Shown here piece by piece: positions 57,020 through 64,000 of a DNA stretch of 64,000 bases. Numbering within the stretch: the first letter of the stretch is position 1; each line of letters opens with the position of its first letter. A program made the position numbers and the translations under genes. The notes under the pieces are model-generated. The model was not told the DNA's origin and made no database searches. It saw only the letters and a list, made by a program, of their open reading frames with translations. Source of the DNA: Caldicellulosiruptoraceae bacterium PP1 (GTDB taxonomy: Bacteria > Bacillota > Thermoanaerobacteria > Caldicellulosiruptorales > Caldicellulosiruptoraceae); the NCBI GenBank assembly GCA_041320695.1, contig JBGGOQ010000004.1, positions 1 to 64,000 on the forward strand. Reading direction: 5' to 3'.

Positions 57020-58129
57020 ATGTTTAGTCCGCTAAGTAGTCTTTTTCAAATAAGACAAGCAAAAACAAAGAGGATATCTTCCTATGATAAAACAGGAGGG
57101 AATGCTGATTGTATTAGTATTTCACCAAAAGAAACAAAAAGTATCTTTGAAATTGAAGGTTCGGGTATAATCAGGCATATATGGATTACACTTGATTCAG
57201 ATGATAACATGATACTTAGGAATGCAGTGATTAGAATGTTTTGGGATGGAGAAGAAAATCCAAGTGTAGAATCACCATTGGGAGATTTCTTTGGACAAGG
57301 ATGGGGTGAACACTATAATTTTATTTCATTACCATTAGCTGCAGCTCCTTCTGGGGGAAGAGCATTAAATTGCTATTTTCCAATGCCATTTTCAAGACAC
57401 GCAAAGATTACCATAGAAAATCAATCTGAAAAGCCTATAAAGAGCTTTTATTTCAATATAGATTATGAAGAATACAATTCAATTCCTGAAAATTATGGGA
57501 GATTTCATGCATGGTGGAATAGAGAGATAACTAAGCCAGGGGATATAGGTGAAAATGAATGGCAAACATTAGCACCATATCAGGTAAACCCAAGTGACAA
57601 GGATAATTATCTATTCGCAGAGATTGAGGGACAAGGACAATTTGTAGGTATTAATTACTTTGTTCATAGTCCAACTCCAATGTGGTATGGTGAAGGCGAC
57701 GATATGTGGTTAATTGATGGAGAAGAATGGCCAGGTTCATTACATGGAACTGGCACAGAAGACTTCTTTAACGGTGCTTGGTGTCCAAATGAAATATATC
57801 AACATCCTTATTTTGGATATGCAAAAGTTCCTAATCAATTTGGATGGTTGGGAAAAACTCATTGTTATAGATTTTTTGTAGAAGACCCAATTGTTTTTAA
57901 TAAATCGCTCAGAGCATCAATTGAGCATGGGCATGCAAACTGTCTAACTCTTGATATATGTTCTGTTGCATATTGGTATCAAATAGAACCACACAAGAAG
58001 TTCCCAAGTTTGCTACCAATTGAATTAAGACAAAATATGCCTGACATAACTGTATCAGATATTCATATATGGAGAGATGCATGGAGAAAACTAAAAGGTT
58101 ACAATAAACTTTGGGGAAATGAAAAATAG
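57020..58129 (+). CDS. GH172 (DUF2961) glycoside hydrolase
   Basis: A 369-residue cytosolic enzyme. The double jelly-roll family marks are IEGSGIIRHIWITLD, SVESPLGDFFGQGWGE, FSRHAKITIEN and LHGTGTEDFFNGAWC, the last holding a conserved catalytic Glu. Characterised GH172 enzymes act on difructose anhydride or alpha-D-arabinofuranosides; the substrate here is open. ATG lies after GGGGGG. It ends in a convergent terminator with thiT and is the only sugar-degrading gene right of the origin cluster. Confidence 0.83.
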   Translation: MFSPLSSLFQIRQAKTKRISSYDKTGGNADCISISPKETKSIFEIEGSGIIRHIWITLDSDDNMILRNAVIRMFWDGEENPSVESPLGDFFGQGWGEHYNFISLPLAAAPSGGRALNCYFPMPFSRHAKITIENQSEKPIKSFYFNIDYEEYNSIPENYGRFHAWWNREITKPGDIGENEWQTLAPYQVNPSDKDNYLFAEIEGQGQFVGINYFVHSPTPMWYGEGDDMWLIDGEEWPGSLHGTGTEDFFNGAWCPNEIYQHPYFGYAKVPNQFGWLGKTHCYRFFVEDPIVFNKSLRASIEHGHANCLTLDICSVAYWYQIEPHKKFPSLLPIELRQNMPDITVSDIHIWRDAWRKLKGYNKLWGNEK

Positions 58130-58132
58130 ATC

Positions 58133-58162
58133 AAAGGAGAGGAGCTAATCAGCCTCTCCTTT
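58133..58162. terminator. Bidirectional terminator between GH172 gene and thiT
   Basis: AAAGGAGAGG pairs with CCTCTCCTTT around a 10-nt loop, between converging genes; it touches the thiT stop. Confidence 0.8.
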
Positions 58163-58794
58163 TACATATTAGATATAATTCTATCAATTGATTTTCTAAC
58201 ATTAGGAATATAGTAAATGATGATGCAAATAATTAACTCTGGTAATATATATGAAATATTATATACAAATGAGTAGTAAATAGGATTCATACCCTTAGGG
58301 GCATATTCAGCAAAAAAGATAAACCCTGATAAAAAATGTGCTAAGAATCTCATTAGTCCACCGAATAAGATACCTAATGGGAGATTCTTTCTAAATAAAC
58401 CAGCTAAGCCAAGAACTCCAAAAGCAATAGGGTAATCAAGTAAAAGCTGAACCCAATGTACAACATAAGCATCTTGTATTAACTGAAGAATACCTAACCC
58501 TATTCCTGCAGCAATACCAGCAAATGGTCCAAATATATACGAATATACAAAAATAGGCAACATGCTTGCTAATGTAATTGAACCACCTTGTGGCATTTTG
58601 TAAACTCTTATATAAGAGAGTATAAAAGAAAGAGCAATAGTAAGGCCACCATACACAATAGATTTTGTGTTAAATTTTAGTCTATTTCTTCCTAATATTA
58701 AGAATAAGCATACTAAGACTAAAACAACCAAGATACCAATTGTTTCTGGTTTCAATTCAGAAAACTTTTTAAAAATTTCAAAGAAACCCTTCAT
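58162..58794 (-). CDS. thiT: Energy-coupled thiamine transporter S component
   Basis: A 210-residue membrane protein with about seven helices. YGGLTIALSFILSYIRVYKMPQGGSITLASMLPIFVYSYIFG, given here only by its key parts (RVYKMPQGGS, ASMLPIF), plus LLDYPIAFGVLGLAG is the ThiT thiamine-binding pattern. It works with a shared ECF module. ATG at 58794 lies 9 nt after AGGAGG. A TPP riboswitch and terminator precede it. Confidence 0.93.
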   Translation of the reverse strand: MKGFFEIFKKFSELKPETIGILVVLVLVCLFLILGRNRLKFNTKSIVYGGLTIALSFILSYIRVYKMPQGGSITLASMLPIFVYSYIFGPFAGIAAGIGLGILQLIQDAYVVHWVQLLLDYPIAFGVLGLAGLFRKNLPLGILFGGLMRFLAHFLSGFIFFAEYAPKGMNPIYYSFVYNISYILPELIICIIIYYIPNVRKSIDRIISNM

Positions 58795-58797
58795 AAC

Positions 58798-58833
58798 AAA
58801 AAACCTCCTACAAATAATATTTGCCGTAGGAGG
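58798..58833 (-). terminator. Riboswitch-controlled terminator that also masks the thiT ribosome-binding site
   Basis: CCTCCTAC pairs with GTAGGAGG, followed by TTTTTT. The 3' arm contains the AGGAGG of thiT, so the same hairpin can stop transcription and hide the ribosome-binding site. Confidence 0.85.
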
Positions 58834-58870
58834 AATGCTTTTTGACAAAATGAGAGTGTAAAATTTACCT

Positions 58871-58960
58871 TGCTCTCCCTACGCTAGCATTACCTAGTGC
58901 AGGTTCTAAGGGTCTATGCTTTAAAAAGCATACTCTCAGCAAAAAGCTCCCCCGGCTTTC
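58871..58960 (-). promoter_or_regulatory. TPP riboswitch (THI box)
   Basis: On the minus strand the aptamer shows GGGGGAGC, GCTGAGA, GACCC, GAACCTG, and AGGTAATGCTAGCGTAGGGA in order, the conserved thiamin-pyrophosphate core. It would shut off thiT when TPP is high through the terminator 40 nt downstream. Confidence 0.96.
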
Positions 58961-58992
58961 AAATGTAATTATATATATAATATCACTTAAAA

Positions 58993-59268
58993 TCAACTCT
59001 TATATTCTTCACCATTTTCCCAAAGTTCAGATTCAGGAAGATCTAAATATTCATTCCAACTAACACCATAACCGCCTGGTTCAACTTTAACTAATTGGAA
59101 AATAGCTTTGTCTAGTAAATTTGAATAAGTTTTGTCTTGCTCAATTAGTCTTTTAACATTATATTCTTTAGATACTCCGTTATCAAAATGAATAATTAAT
59201 GTTAATCTTTCTAAATCAGGTTTTACATTAATAATTTTTGGATATATCTTTTTATTATTAAAAACCAT
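58993..59268 (-). CDS. DUF2442 family protein
   Basis: A 91-residue protein: YPKIINVKPDLERLTLIIHFDNGVSKEYNVK and the C-terminal VKVEPGGYGVSWNEYLDLPESELW fit DUF2442. This family regularly travels with DUF4160 and behaves like the second partner of a small toxin-antitoxin-like module. ATG follows TAGGTG, 8 nt after the upstream gene. Confidence 0.82.
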   Translation of the reverse strand: MVFNNKKIYPKIINVKPDLERLTLIIHFDNGVSKEYNVKRLIEQDKTYSNLLDKAIFQLVKVEPGGYGVSWNEYLDLPESELWENGEEYKS

Positions 59269-59276
59269 AAAATCAC

Positions 59277-59528
59277 CTACTTTAGAGGTTCTAATTTTTT
59301 AAGTGTTTTTGTTTCCCACATTTTTTGTAATTCATCTTTATACATTGAAGCCCATTCAATAACTAATTCTTGTGCACGATTAGGTAAATCTCCTTCAATC
59401 ATCTCTAACGTTTTTATTTCAAAAACGCCATTATATTCACCATAAATAGCATGAAAGTGAGGAGGATTATGTTCATTCTTGAAAAACATTTTTATGATAA
59501 TACCATAAAAGCGTGTTATTTCGGGCAT
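59277..59528 (-). CDS. DUF4160 family protein
   Basis: An 83-residue protein: PEITRFYGIIIKMFF and NPPHFHAIYGEY with its paired His residues are the DUF4160 pattern. ATG at 59528 follows GGTGA and gives the family start. It is first in a two-gene unit with DUF2442; the proposed role as a toxin-antitoxin-like pair is inferred from co-occurrence. Confidence 0.82.
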   Translation of the reverse strand: MPEITRFYGIIIKMFFKNEHNPPHFHAIYGEYNGVFEIKTLEMIEGDLPNRAQELVIEWASMYKDELQKMWETKTLKKLEPLK

Positions 59529-59708
59529 ATTAATCACCATACTTTTATATTTTTCTATATATTATTATAAATTTATAAATACATTTATTCAATAGATTGC
59601 ATTTTTACTAATAAATATGCAATAATGAAAATAATAAATAATAATCAAAACAGTATTATACTAAACATTTTATATATCATTAATTTTCACATTTTGGAGG
59701 AGAAAAAG

Positions 59709-60452
59709 ATGATTGTAGCTGCTGCTCAGATAAGCATTAATAATTCAATAGAAAAGAATTTTGAAAAAATTGTCTCATTTATAGATAAAGCAAAAGAAAA
59801 CTCTTGTGATATTATATGTTTTCCTGAAATGAGTCTAACAGGTTACAATAAAGAAGTTTTATCTGACATAAATCTTAATAATAAAATTAATAATTATCTA
59901 TATACTATACAGGAGATATCAAATAAAAACCAGATTGCTGTAATTATTGGTTATGGATATATTGAAAATGGTAGTTTAAAAAATAGAGCAGGCATTATTT
60001 TGCCAAATAAAGACGTGGTTACATATGACAAGATTAATCTTACCAACCTTGAATCACAATTTTTTAGCTCAGGAGAAAAAGTAGTTTCTTTTGAATATAA
60101 AGGAGTAAAATGTGGTGTAATAATATGTAGGGATCAAAACTATCCATTGATTACACATAAATTACAGCAAGAAGGTGTAAAGGTTTTATTTATTCTTACT
60201 GCACATTATTATAATCCCAAAGAAGCAAGATGGAAAATTGAGAAAAATAGAGCAATTCCTATAACAAGAGCTGTTGAAAACAAATTTTATGTTGTTTTAG
60301 CAAATACTATTGGCACTCATATTGGTATGATAAGTTTGGGAAATAGTTTGATAATTGAGCCTGAAGGGAATGTAGTTGTAAGTGCAGGAGAAAGCGAAGA
60401 AGCACTACTTTGTTATGAACTTCAGATGACAAATATTTCACAATACATATAA
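59709..60452 (+). CDS. Nitrilase-superfamily carbon-nitrogen hydrolase
   Basis: A 247-residue cytosolic amidase-like enzyme. The catalytic triad is visible: Glu in CFPEMSLTGY, Lys in YDKINLT and Cys in VIICRDQNYP. The substrate branch is unclear; short single-domain members include omega-amidases and carbamoylputrescine amidases. ATG at 59709 lies behind GGAGGAG; an in-frame ATG 28 codons earlier has no signal. A monocistronic gene. Confidence 0.86.
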   Translation: MIVAAAQISINNSIEKNFEKIVSFIDKAKENSCDIICFPEMSLTGYNKEVLSDINLNNKINNYLYTIQEISNKNQIAVIIGYGYIENGSLKNRAGIILPNKDVVTYDKINLTNLESQFFSSGEKVVSFEYKGVKCGVIICRDQNYPLITHKLQQEGVKVLFILTAHYYNPKEARWKIEKNRAIPITRAVENKFYVVLANTIGTHIGMISLGNSLIIEPEGNVVVSAGESEEALLCYELQMTNISQYI

Positions 60453-60571
60453 AAAGAGAATAGAGAGTGAGGATACATCCTGTTAGATAAAATGTAGCTT
60501 ATGGAAAACGAAGTGATGTAAGTACAAAATGAGCCAACAAGAACCGTCCCCATTGGCATAATGTGGTGGGG
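60453..60571. other. Intergenic segment with a GAACCGTCCCC motif and a hairpin
   Basis: The stretch at 60531-60552 contains GCCAACAAGAACCGTCCCC, resembling end sequences of REP-type elements seen with Y1 transposases in Firmicutes. Next, ATGTGGTGGG (read on minus) pairs with CCCACCACAT (60562-60587 region), overlapping the stop of the isomerase gene; it has no T tract. Confidence 0.35.
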
Positions 60572-61537
60572 TTATGCCCACCACATTTCTCCTCTTGGTT
60601 CAAATGCTAATACTTCTTTTAAGAATTTAACAGCTTTTTCAAAGCCTTCTCTTGCTGTCATTAAGCTATCTTCATGTTCGATTGAAAGTACATAGTCATA
60701 TCCAACCATTCTTAATGTACTTATAATATCTTTCCAAACTTGATAGTCATGGCCATAACCTACTGATCTAAATATCCATGATCTATTTATTTCATCCCCA
60801 TAATGTTTTGTATCAAGAACACCATGTGTTTTTGTATTTATTTCATCTATCTTAGTATCTTTTGCATGGAAGTGATATATTGCACCCTTTAACTCTCTAA
60901 TTGCATATACAGGGTCAATTCCTTGCCAGAATAAATGGCTTGGGTCAAAGTTTGCACCTATTACATCACCAACAGCATTTCTAAGTTTAAGCAAAGTCTC
61001 TGGGTTATATACACAAAAGCCTGGGTGCATTTCAAGAGCAATCTTATTTACACCATGATCCTTTGCAAACTTAACAGCTTTCTCCCAATATGGTATTAAT
61101 ACTTCATTCCATTGATAATCTAATATCTTCAAAAAATCATCTGGCCAAGGGCAAGTTACCCAGTTTGGATACAATGAGTTCTTGCTATCACCAGGACAAC
61201 CGGAGAATGTAATAACAGTATCAATGCCAAGTTTCTCAGCAAGTAAAACAGCATTTTCAAAATCCTTATGGAAGGCATCAGCAATATCTTTTTGTGGATG
61301 AACAGGGTTACCATGAGTTGATAAAGCAGAGATCATAAGATTTCTTTTTTCAAATGCCTCTTTAAATTTCTTAAGTTCTGCTTCATCTTTTAATAAAACT
61401 TCAGGGTCACAATGTGCTTTTCCTGGGAATCCGCCACAGCCAACCTCAACAGCTTGTACCCCTGTTGATGCTATATAGTCAAGTGCATCTTCAAGCTTCA
61501 TATTTCCGAATAAAACACCAAAAACACCAAGCTTCAT
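60572..61537 (-). CDS. Sugar phosphate isomerase/epimerase (xylose-isomerase-like TIM barrel)
   Basis: A 321-residue protein of the AP_endonuc_2/IolE-like superfamily: MKLGVFGVLFGNMKLEDAL, GVQAVEVGCGGF, ALEMHPGFCVYNPETLLKL, GANFDPSHLFWQGIDP, HAKDTKID and LSIEHED hold the metal ligands Glu, Asp, His and Glu. Related proteins isomerise or epimerise ketoses, inosose or keto-glycosides; the substrate is open. ATG at 61537 follows AAGGAGG; a 13-codon upstream extension lacks a signal. Confidence 0.87.
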   Translation of the reverse strand: MKLGVFGVLFGNMKLEDALDYIASTGVQAVEVGCGGFPGKAHCDPEVLLKDEAELKKFKEAFEKRNLMISALSTHGNPVHPQKDIADAFHKDFENAVLLAEKLGIDTVITFSGCPGDSKNSLYPNWVTCPWPDDFLKILDYQWNEVLIPYWEKAVKFAKDHGVNKIALEMHPGFCVYNPETLLKLRNAVGDVIGANFDPSHLFWQGIDPVYAIRELKGAIYHFHAKDTKIDEINTKTHGVLDTKHYGDEINRSWIFRSVGYGHDYQVWKDIISTLRMVGYDYVLSIEHEDSLMTAREGFEKAVKFLKEVLAFEPRGEMWWA

Positions 61538-61845
61538 TATAAATCCTCCTTGTAATATTATTTTGAAATATATCAACTGGTAATTACACCAATTGAATGC
61601 ACTTTGAAAGTATAACTTTATATTATTTAGCTATGTGTTAGTCAAAAAAATTCATTCTATTATTAATTCTATAGTATTCTTAGGAATTATTATATTTCAT
61701 AAATGGTTATTTTATTATGTTTTTTTGGCAAAAAAATCTTCTAAAAATAAAATATTCTATGCTAATAATTTATCACAAAAAGAATTTTTTTTGTAATAAA
61801 AATTATTTTTATTTTGTTTATAATAATAGAAAGCAAACAAAAGAA
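61538..61845. other. Divergent intergenic region, nothing recognised
   Basis: About 300 bp between the isomerase and sigma-factor genes, very AT-rich. It must hold both promoters; none is clear-cut. An open frame running upstream of the sigma gene from 61717 lacks a ribosome-binding site. Confidence 0.4.
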
Positions 61846-62322
61846 ATGGGGGGTTTGAAGCTGCACTTTGATAAGATTTATAGTAAATACTTTGACAAAG
61901 TAAAAAATCATATAAGATATATCATTGGTGATGAGAAGGACTCAGAAGATATTGCACAGGAGGTTTTCATAAAGATGTATTCAAATCCCCCAAATGACCA
62001 AAATATTGCTGCATGGCTTTTTACTGTTGCTAAAAATCTTTCAATAAATTTTTTAAAGTCAAAAAGCAGTAGAGAAAAAAGGGAACAGCAGTATTTTTTA
62101 GAACGACCACAGCTTACAACATTAAGCTATAACTTTATTGAAACAAAAGAGATTCTTGAAAAGTTAAATGAAATGGATAGAAACCTACTTATATTAAAGT
62201 TTTCAGGATATTCATATGATGAAATATCAAAGATACTTGACATTGATAAAAAACAAGTAGGTGTAAGAATTTTAAGAGCACAAAAGAAATTTAAAAAGAT
62301 TTATGAAGGAGAGGAGGGATAA
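61846..62322 (+). CDS. ECF-type RNA polymerase sigma factor
   Basis: A 158-residue sigma-70-family factor. Region 2 (FDKIYSKYFDKVKNHIRYI, DSEDIAQEVFIKMY, AAWLFTVAKNLSINFL) and region 4 (LEKLNEMDRNLLILKFSGYSYDEISKILDI) are complete. The start is uncertain: ATG 61846 has only AAAAGAA upstream, while a GGGGGG inside codons 2-3 would suit a later TTG/CTG at 61855-61861. The anti-sigma gene follows at once. Confidence 0.87.
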   Translation: MGGLKLHFDKIYSKYFDKVKNHIRYIIGDEKDSEDIAQEVFIKMYSNPPNDQNIAAWLFTVAKNLSINFLKSKSSREKREQQYFLERPQLTTLSYNFIETKEILEKLNEMDRNLLILKFSGYSYDEISKILDIDKKQVGVRILRAQKKFKKIYEGEEG

Positions 62323-63411
62323 ATGATGAAATGTATAGACGAGGGAGAACTACAAGCATATATTGACAATCAAGTAACATTTTTTGAAAAGATTTTAATA
62401 AAACTTCATCTTCTTTTTTGTAAAAATTGCTCTGAAAGATATAAAGAAATAAAAAATCTCAATTTATTTATGGAAGCTAAGATGTCTTTTGGTAATAATA
62501 AAGAAATAGGAGGTATAAATAATATGAATAAATTTAGAAAACCAATTGCTGCTACAGTTGCATCAATTCTTGTCTTAGTGATACTGATATTTACACCAGC
62601 AGGAAAGGCTTTATCAGATGCTCTAAATATTTTTAGAGTAAGCAATATAAGTACAATAAACCTAACTAACAATGATATCAATACAATTGTAAACAAAATT
62701 AATGAAGTAGGAGAAAAGAATATTGATTTAAAGCAATATGGGAAAATAGAGGTTGAAAATGAGGGAAATCAAGAAATACAAAGCTTAAGCCAAATGGCTA
62801 CATTAGAAGCTGAAAACAACTTTAAAGTTAAAATACCAAATCTTGAAGGTAAATATAATGATTTCTATCTAACATCAGGATATTTTGAAAAATCTAAAAA
62901 GCTAACATTTACACTTAATGTTGACACAGTTAATGATCTTCTTTCAACATTAGGGGCAGGGAAACTATTACCACAAGAATTAAATAATAAAACATTTAAA
63001 GTGAAGCTAAACAACAGCATATACTTGAATTTTACTAAAACAAACAGCGATAATAGCCAAATATATTTCTCCTATATGCAGGTAAAAAGTCCAGAGCTGA
63101 CATTACCAGAGAATGTAGATGCTAATGAGATAAAAGATGTACTTTTATCACTGCCTTTTATACCTGAAAATATTAAAACGCAAATTAATGCTATAAAAGA
63201 TTATAAGCATACCCTACCAATACCAGTTTTGAAGGATACTCAAACAACCCAGGAAGTAAATGTAAATGGGCAAAATGGGATTTTGATTGAGGATAACAAA
63301 ACAAGTGATAAGGTGCTTATTTGGGTTGATAGTGATAACAATATATACACAATAAATTCATCTAATCTTTCTAAGGAAGACATTATTAATTTAGCTTATT
63401 CTGTTAAGTAA
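62323..63411 (+). CDS. Anti-sigma factor with zinc-binding N-terminus and membrane anchor
   Basis: A 362-residue protein. Residues 1-45 hold a ZAS-like domain with HLLFCKNC (Hx3CxxC); one helix (AATVASILVLVILIFTPAGKAL) near 75-95 crosses the membrane; the remaining 260 residues lie outside and have no recognised fold. It likely holds the adjacent sigma factor until an envelope signal arrives. ATG follows GGAGGG directly after the sigma stop. Confidence 0.83.
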   Translation: MMKCIDEGELQAYIDNQVTFFEKILIKLHLLFCKNCSERYKEIKNLNLFMEAKMSFGNNKEIGGINNMNKFRKPIAATVASILVLVILIFTPAGKALSDALNIFRVSNISTINLTNNDINTIVNKINEVGEKNIDLKQYGKIEVENEGNQEIQSLSQMATLEAENNFKVKIPNLEGKYNDFYLTSGYFEKSKKLTFTLNVDTVNDLLSTLGAGKLLPQELNNKTFKVKLNNSIYLNFTKTNSDNSQIYFSYMQVKSPELTLPENVDANEIKDVLLSLPFIPENIKTQINAIKDYKHTLPIPVLKDTQTTQEVNVNGQNGILIEDNKTSDKVLIWVDSDNNIYTINSSNLSKEDIINLAYSVK

Positions 63412-63417
63412 TAATTG

Positions 63418-63450
63418 GAGGCTACCCAAATATTCAAATGTGGTAGCCTC
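63418..63450 (+). terminator. Hairpin between anti-sigma and ABC genes
   Basis: GAGGCTACC pairs perfectly with GGTAGCCTC around a 15-nt loop. No T tract follows, so it may be an mRNA-processing or attenuating element rather than a full stop. Confidence 0.5.
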
Positions 63451-63472
63451 TAAGGTGTTATAAAGGAGGTAT

Positions 63473-64000
63473 ATGATGATTTTAAGTACTGACAATTTAA
63501 CAAAAATATATAGTACCAAAAAGGGTTGCTTTGATATTGATATAGAGATTCCATCGCCTCAGATATTTGGCTTATTAGGGCCTAATGGAGCTGGTAAAAG
63601 CACTCTTGTTAAAATGCTTGTTGGTTTACTTATTCCTACATATGGTAATGCCTATATACTTGATAAAAGTATTAGTGATGTTGCTTCAAGAAAATACATT
63701 GGATATTTACCAGAAAACTTTAAGCTTCATGATTGGCTCACAGGGTATGAGGTTTTGGAATATCATTCAAGGCTTCTTGGTATAAAGCAGAACAAAAATC
63801 TTATTTATGATTTACTTCATCTTGTTGGTCTTTTTGAGCATAGAGATTTTAAAGTAAAAAACTATAGCAAAGGAATGCAACAAAGGCTTGGAATTGCAGT
63901 AGCTCTTATAGGGGACCCCAAAATTGTATTCCTTGATGAGCCGACATCGGCACTTGACCCAATTGGAAGAATTGAAGTAAGAAATATAATTTTAAAACTT
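63473..64000 (+). CDS. ABC transporter ATPase (partial, cut by window end)
   Basis: The first 176 residues of an export-type ATPase: Walker A GLLGPNGAGKSTLVKML, Q-loop region ENFKLHDWLTGYEVLEYHSR, signature YSKGMQQRLGIAVAL and Walker B IVFLDEPTSALDP. It resembles the ATPases of ABC-2 export systems found next to sigma/anti-sigma pairs, possibly the regulon's target. ATG at 63473 follows AAAGGAGG; a second ATG is the next codon. Confidence 0.9.
   Translation, partial: MMILSTDNLTKIYSTKKGCFDIDIEIPSPQIFGLLGPNGAGKSTLVKMLVGLLIPTYGNAYILDKSISDVASRKYIGYLPENFKLHDWLTGYEVLEYHSRLLGIKQNKNLIYDLLHLVGLFEHRDFKVKNYSKGMQQRLGIAVALIGDPKIVFLDEPTSALDPIGRIEVRNIILKL

Noticed and set aside
61717-61845. N-terminal extension of the sigma factor by 43 codons
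   Set aside because: Phe/Tyr/Lys/Asn-rich, non-conserved-looking, no ribosome-binding site; region 2 begins normally after residue 44.

Overview
The window comes from a low-GC Firmicute of the class Clostridia, probably a saccharolytic anaerobe. Base composition is about 30% GC, ribosome-binding sites are strong and GGAGG-like, and GTG/TTG starts are frequent. spmA/spmB, an AbrB-type regulator, a YidC of the SpoIIIJ type and matches to Spo0A boxes place it in a spore-forming lineage. Species cannot be assigned from the sequence alone.

The chromosome origin is in the window. Left of it, on the minus strand, lie dnaA, dnaN, recF, a remB-like gene, gyrB and gyrA. Right of it, on the plus strand, lie rpmH, rnpA, yidD, yidC, jag, mnmE, mnmG, rsmG, noc, parA, parB and a DUF4446 gene. 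DnaA boxes cluster on both sides of dnaA, a run of TAG-like triplets (candidate DnaA-trio) lies between dnaA and dnaN, and two perfect parS palindromes flank parA-parB. Most genes point away from the origin.

The left 31 kb is accessory carbohydrate metabolism: an acyl esterase, a GH39 beta-xylosidase, a GH13_18 sucrose-phosphorylase-like enzyme, two relics of GH78 rhamnosidases, a metallo-beta-lactamase-fold hydrolase, an AraC-regulator/GH39 fusion, a chemoreceptor, a five-gene Opp-type ABC importer, a GH130 enzyme, and a YesM/YesN two-component pair next to an LplABC-type sugar importer. These could work together in sensing, importing and degrading plant hemicellulose or pectin side chains. 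Between them (about 1.0-9.3 kb) is a defence and selfish-element patch: a Dam-type methylase with the stub of a DpnII-like nuclease, two Phd/RelE toxin-antitoxin pairs, hicAB, an internally deleted IS30-type element and an orphan copy of its end.

From 31 to 34.7 kb are spmB/spmA, abrB, rsmI, a tRNA/rRNA-type methylase and a CheY-like protein. From 53 to 64 kb are a PAS/PP2C phosphatase, a DUF5711-like protein, a CvpA-family protein, an orphan fumarase alpha subunit, a GH172 enzyme, a TPP-riboswitch-controlled thiT, a DUF4160/DUF2442 pair, a nitrilase-family enzyme, a sugar isomerase/epimerase, and an ECF sigma/anti-sigma pair followed by an ABC ATPase cut by the window edge. No rRNA, tRNA or CRISPR array was seen.

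No clearly new system stands out. The best leads are the AraC-GH39 fusion with both catalytic glutamates kept, the 50-bp near-palindrome inside the IS30 derivative, the candidate Spo0A sites at spmA and abrB, and a promoter element shared by the sugar-uptake genes.
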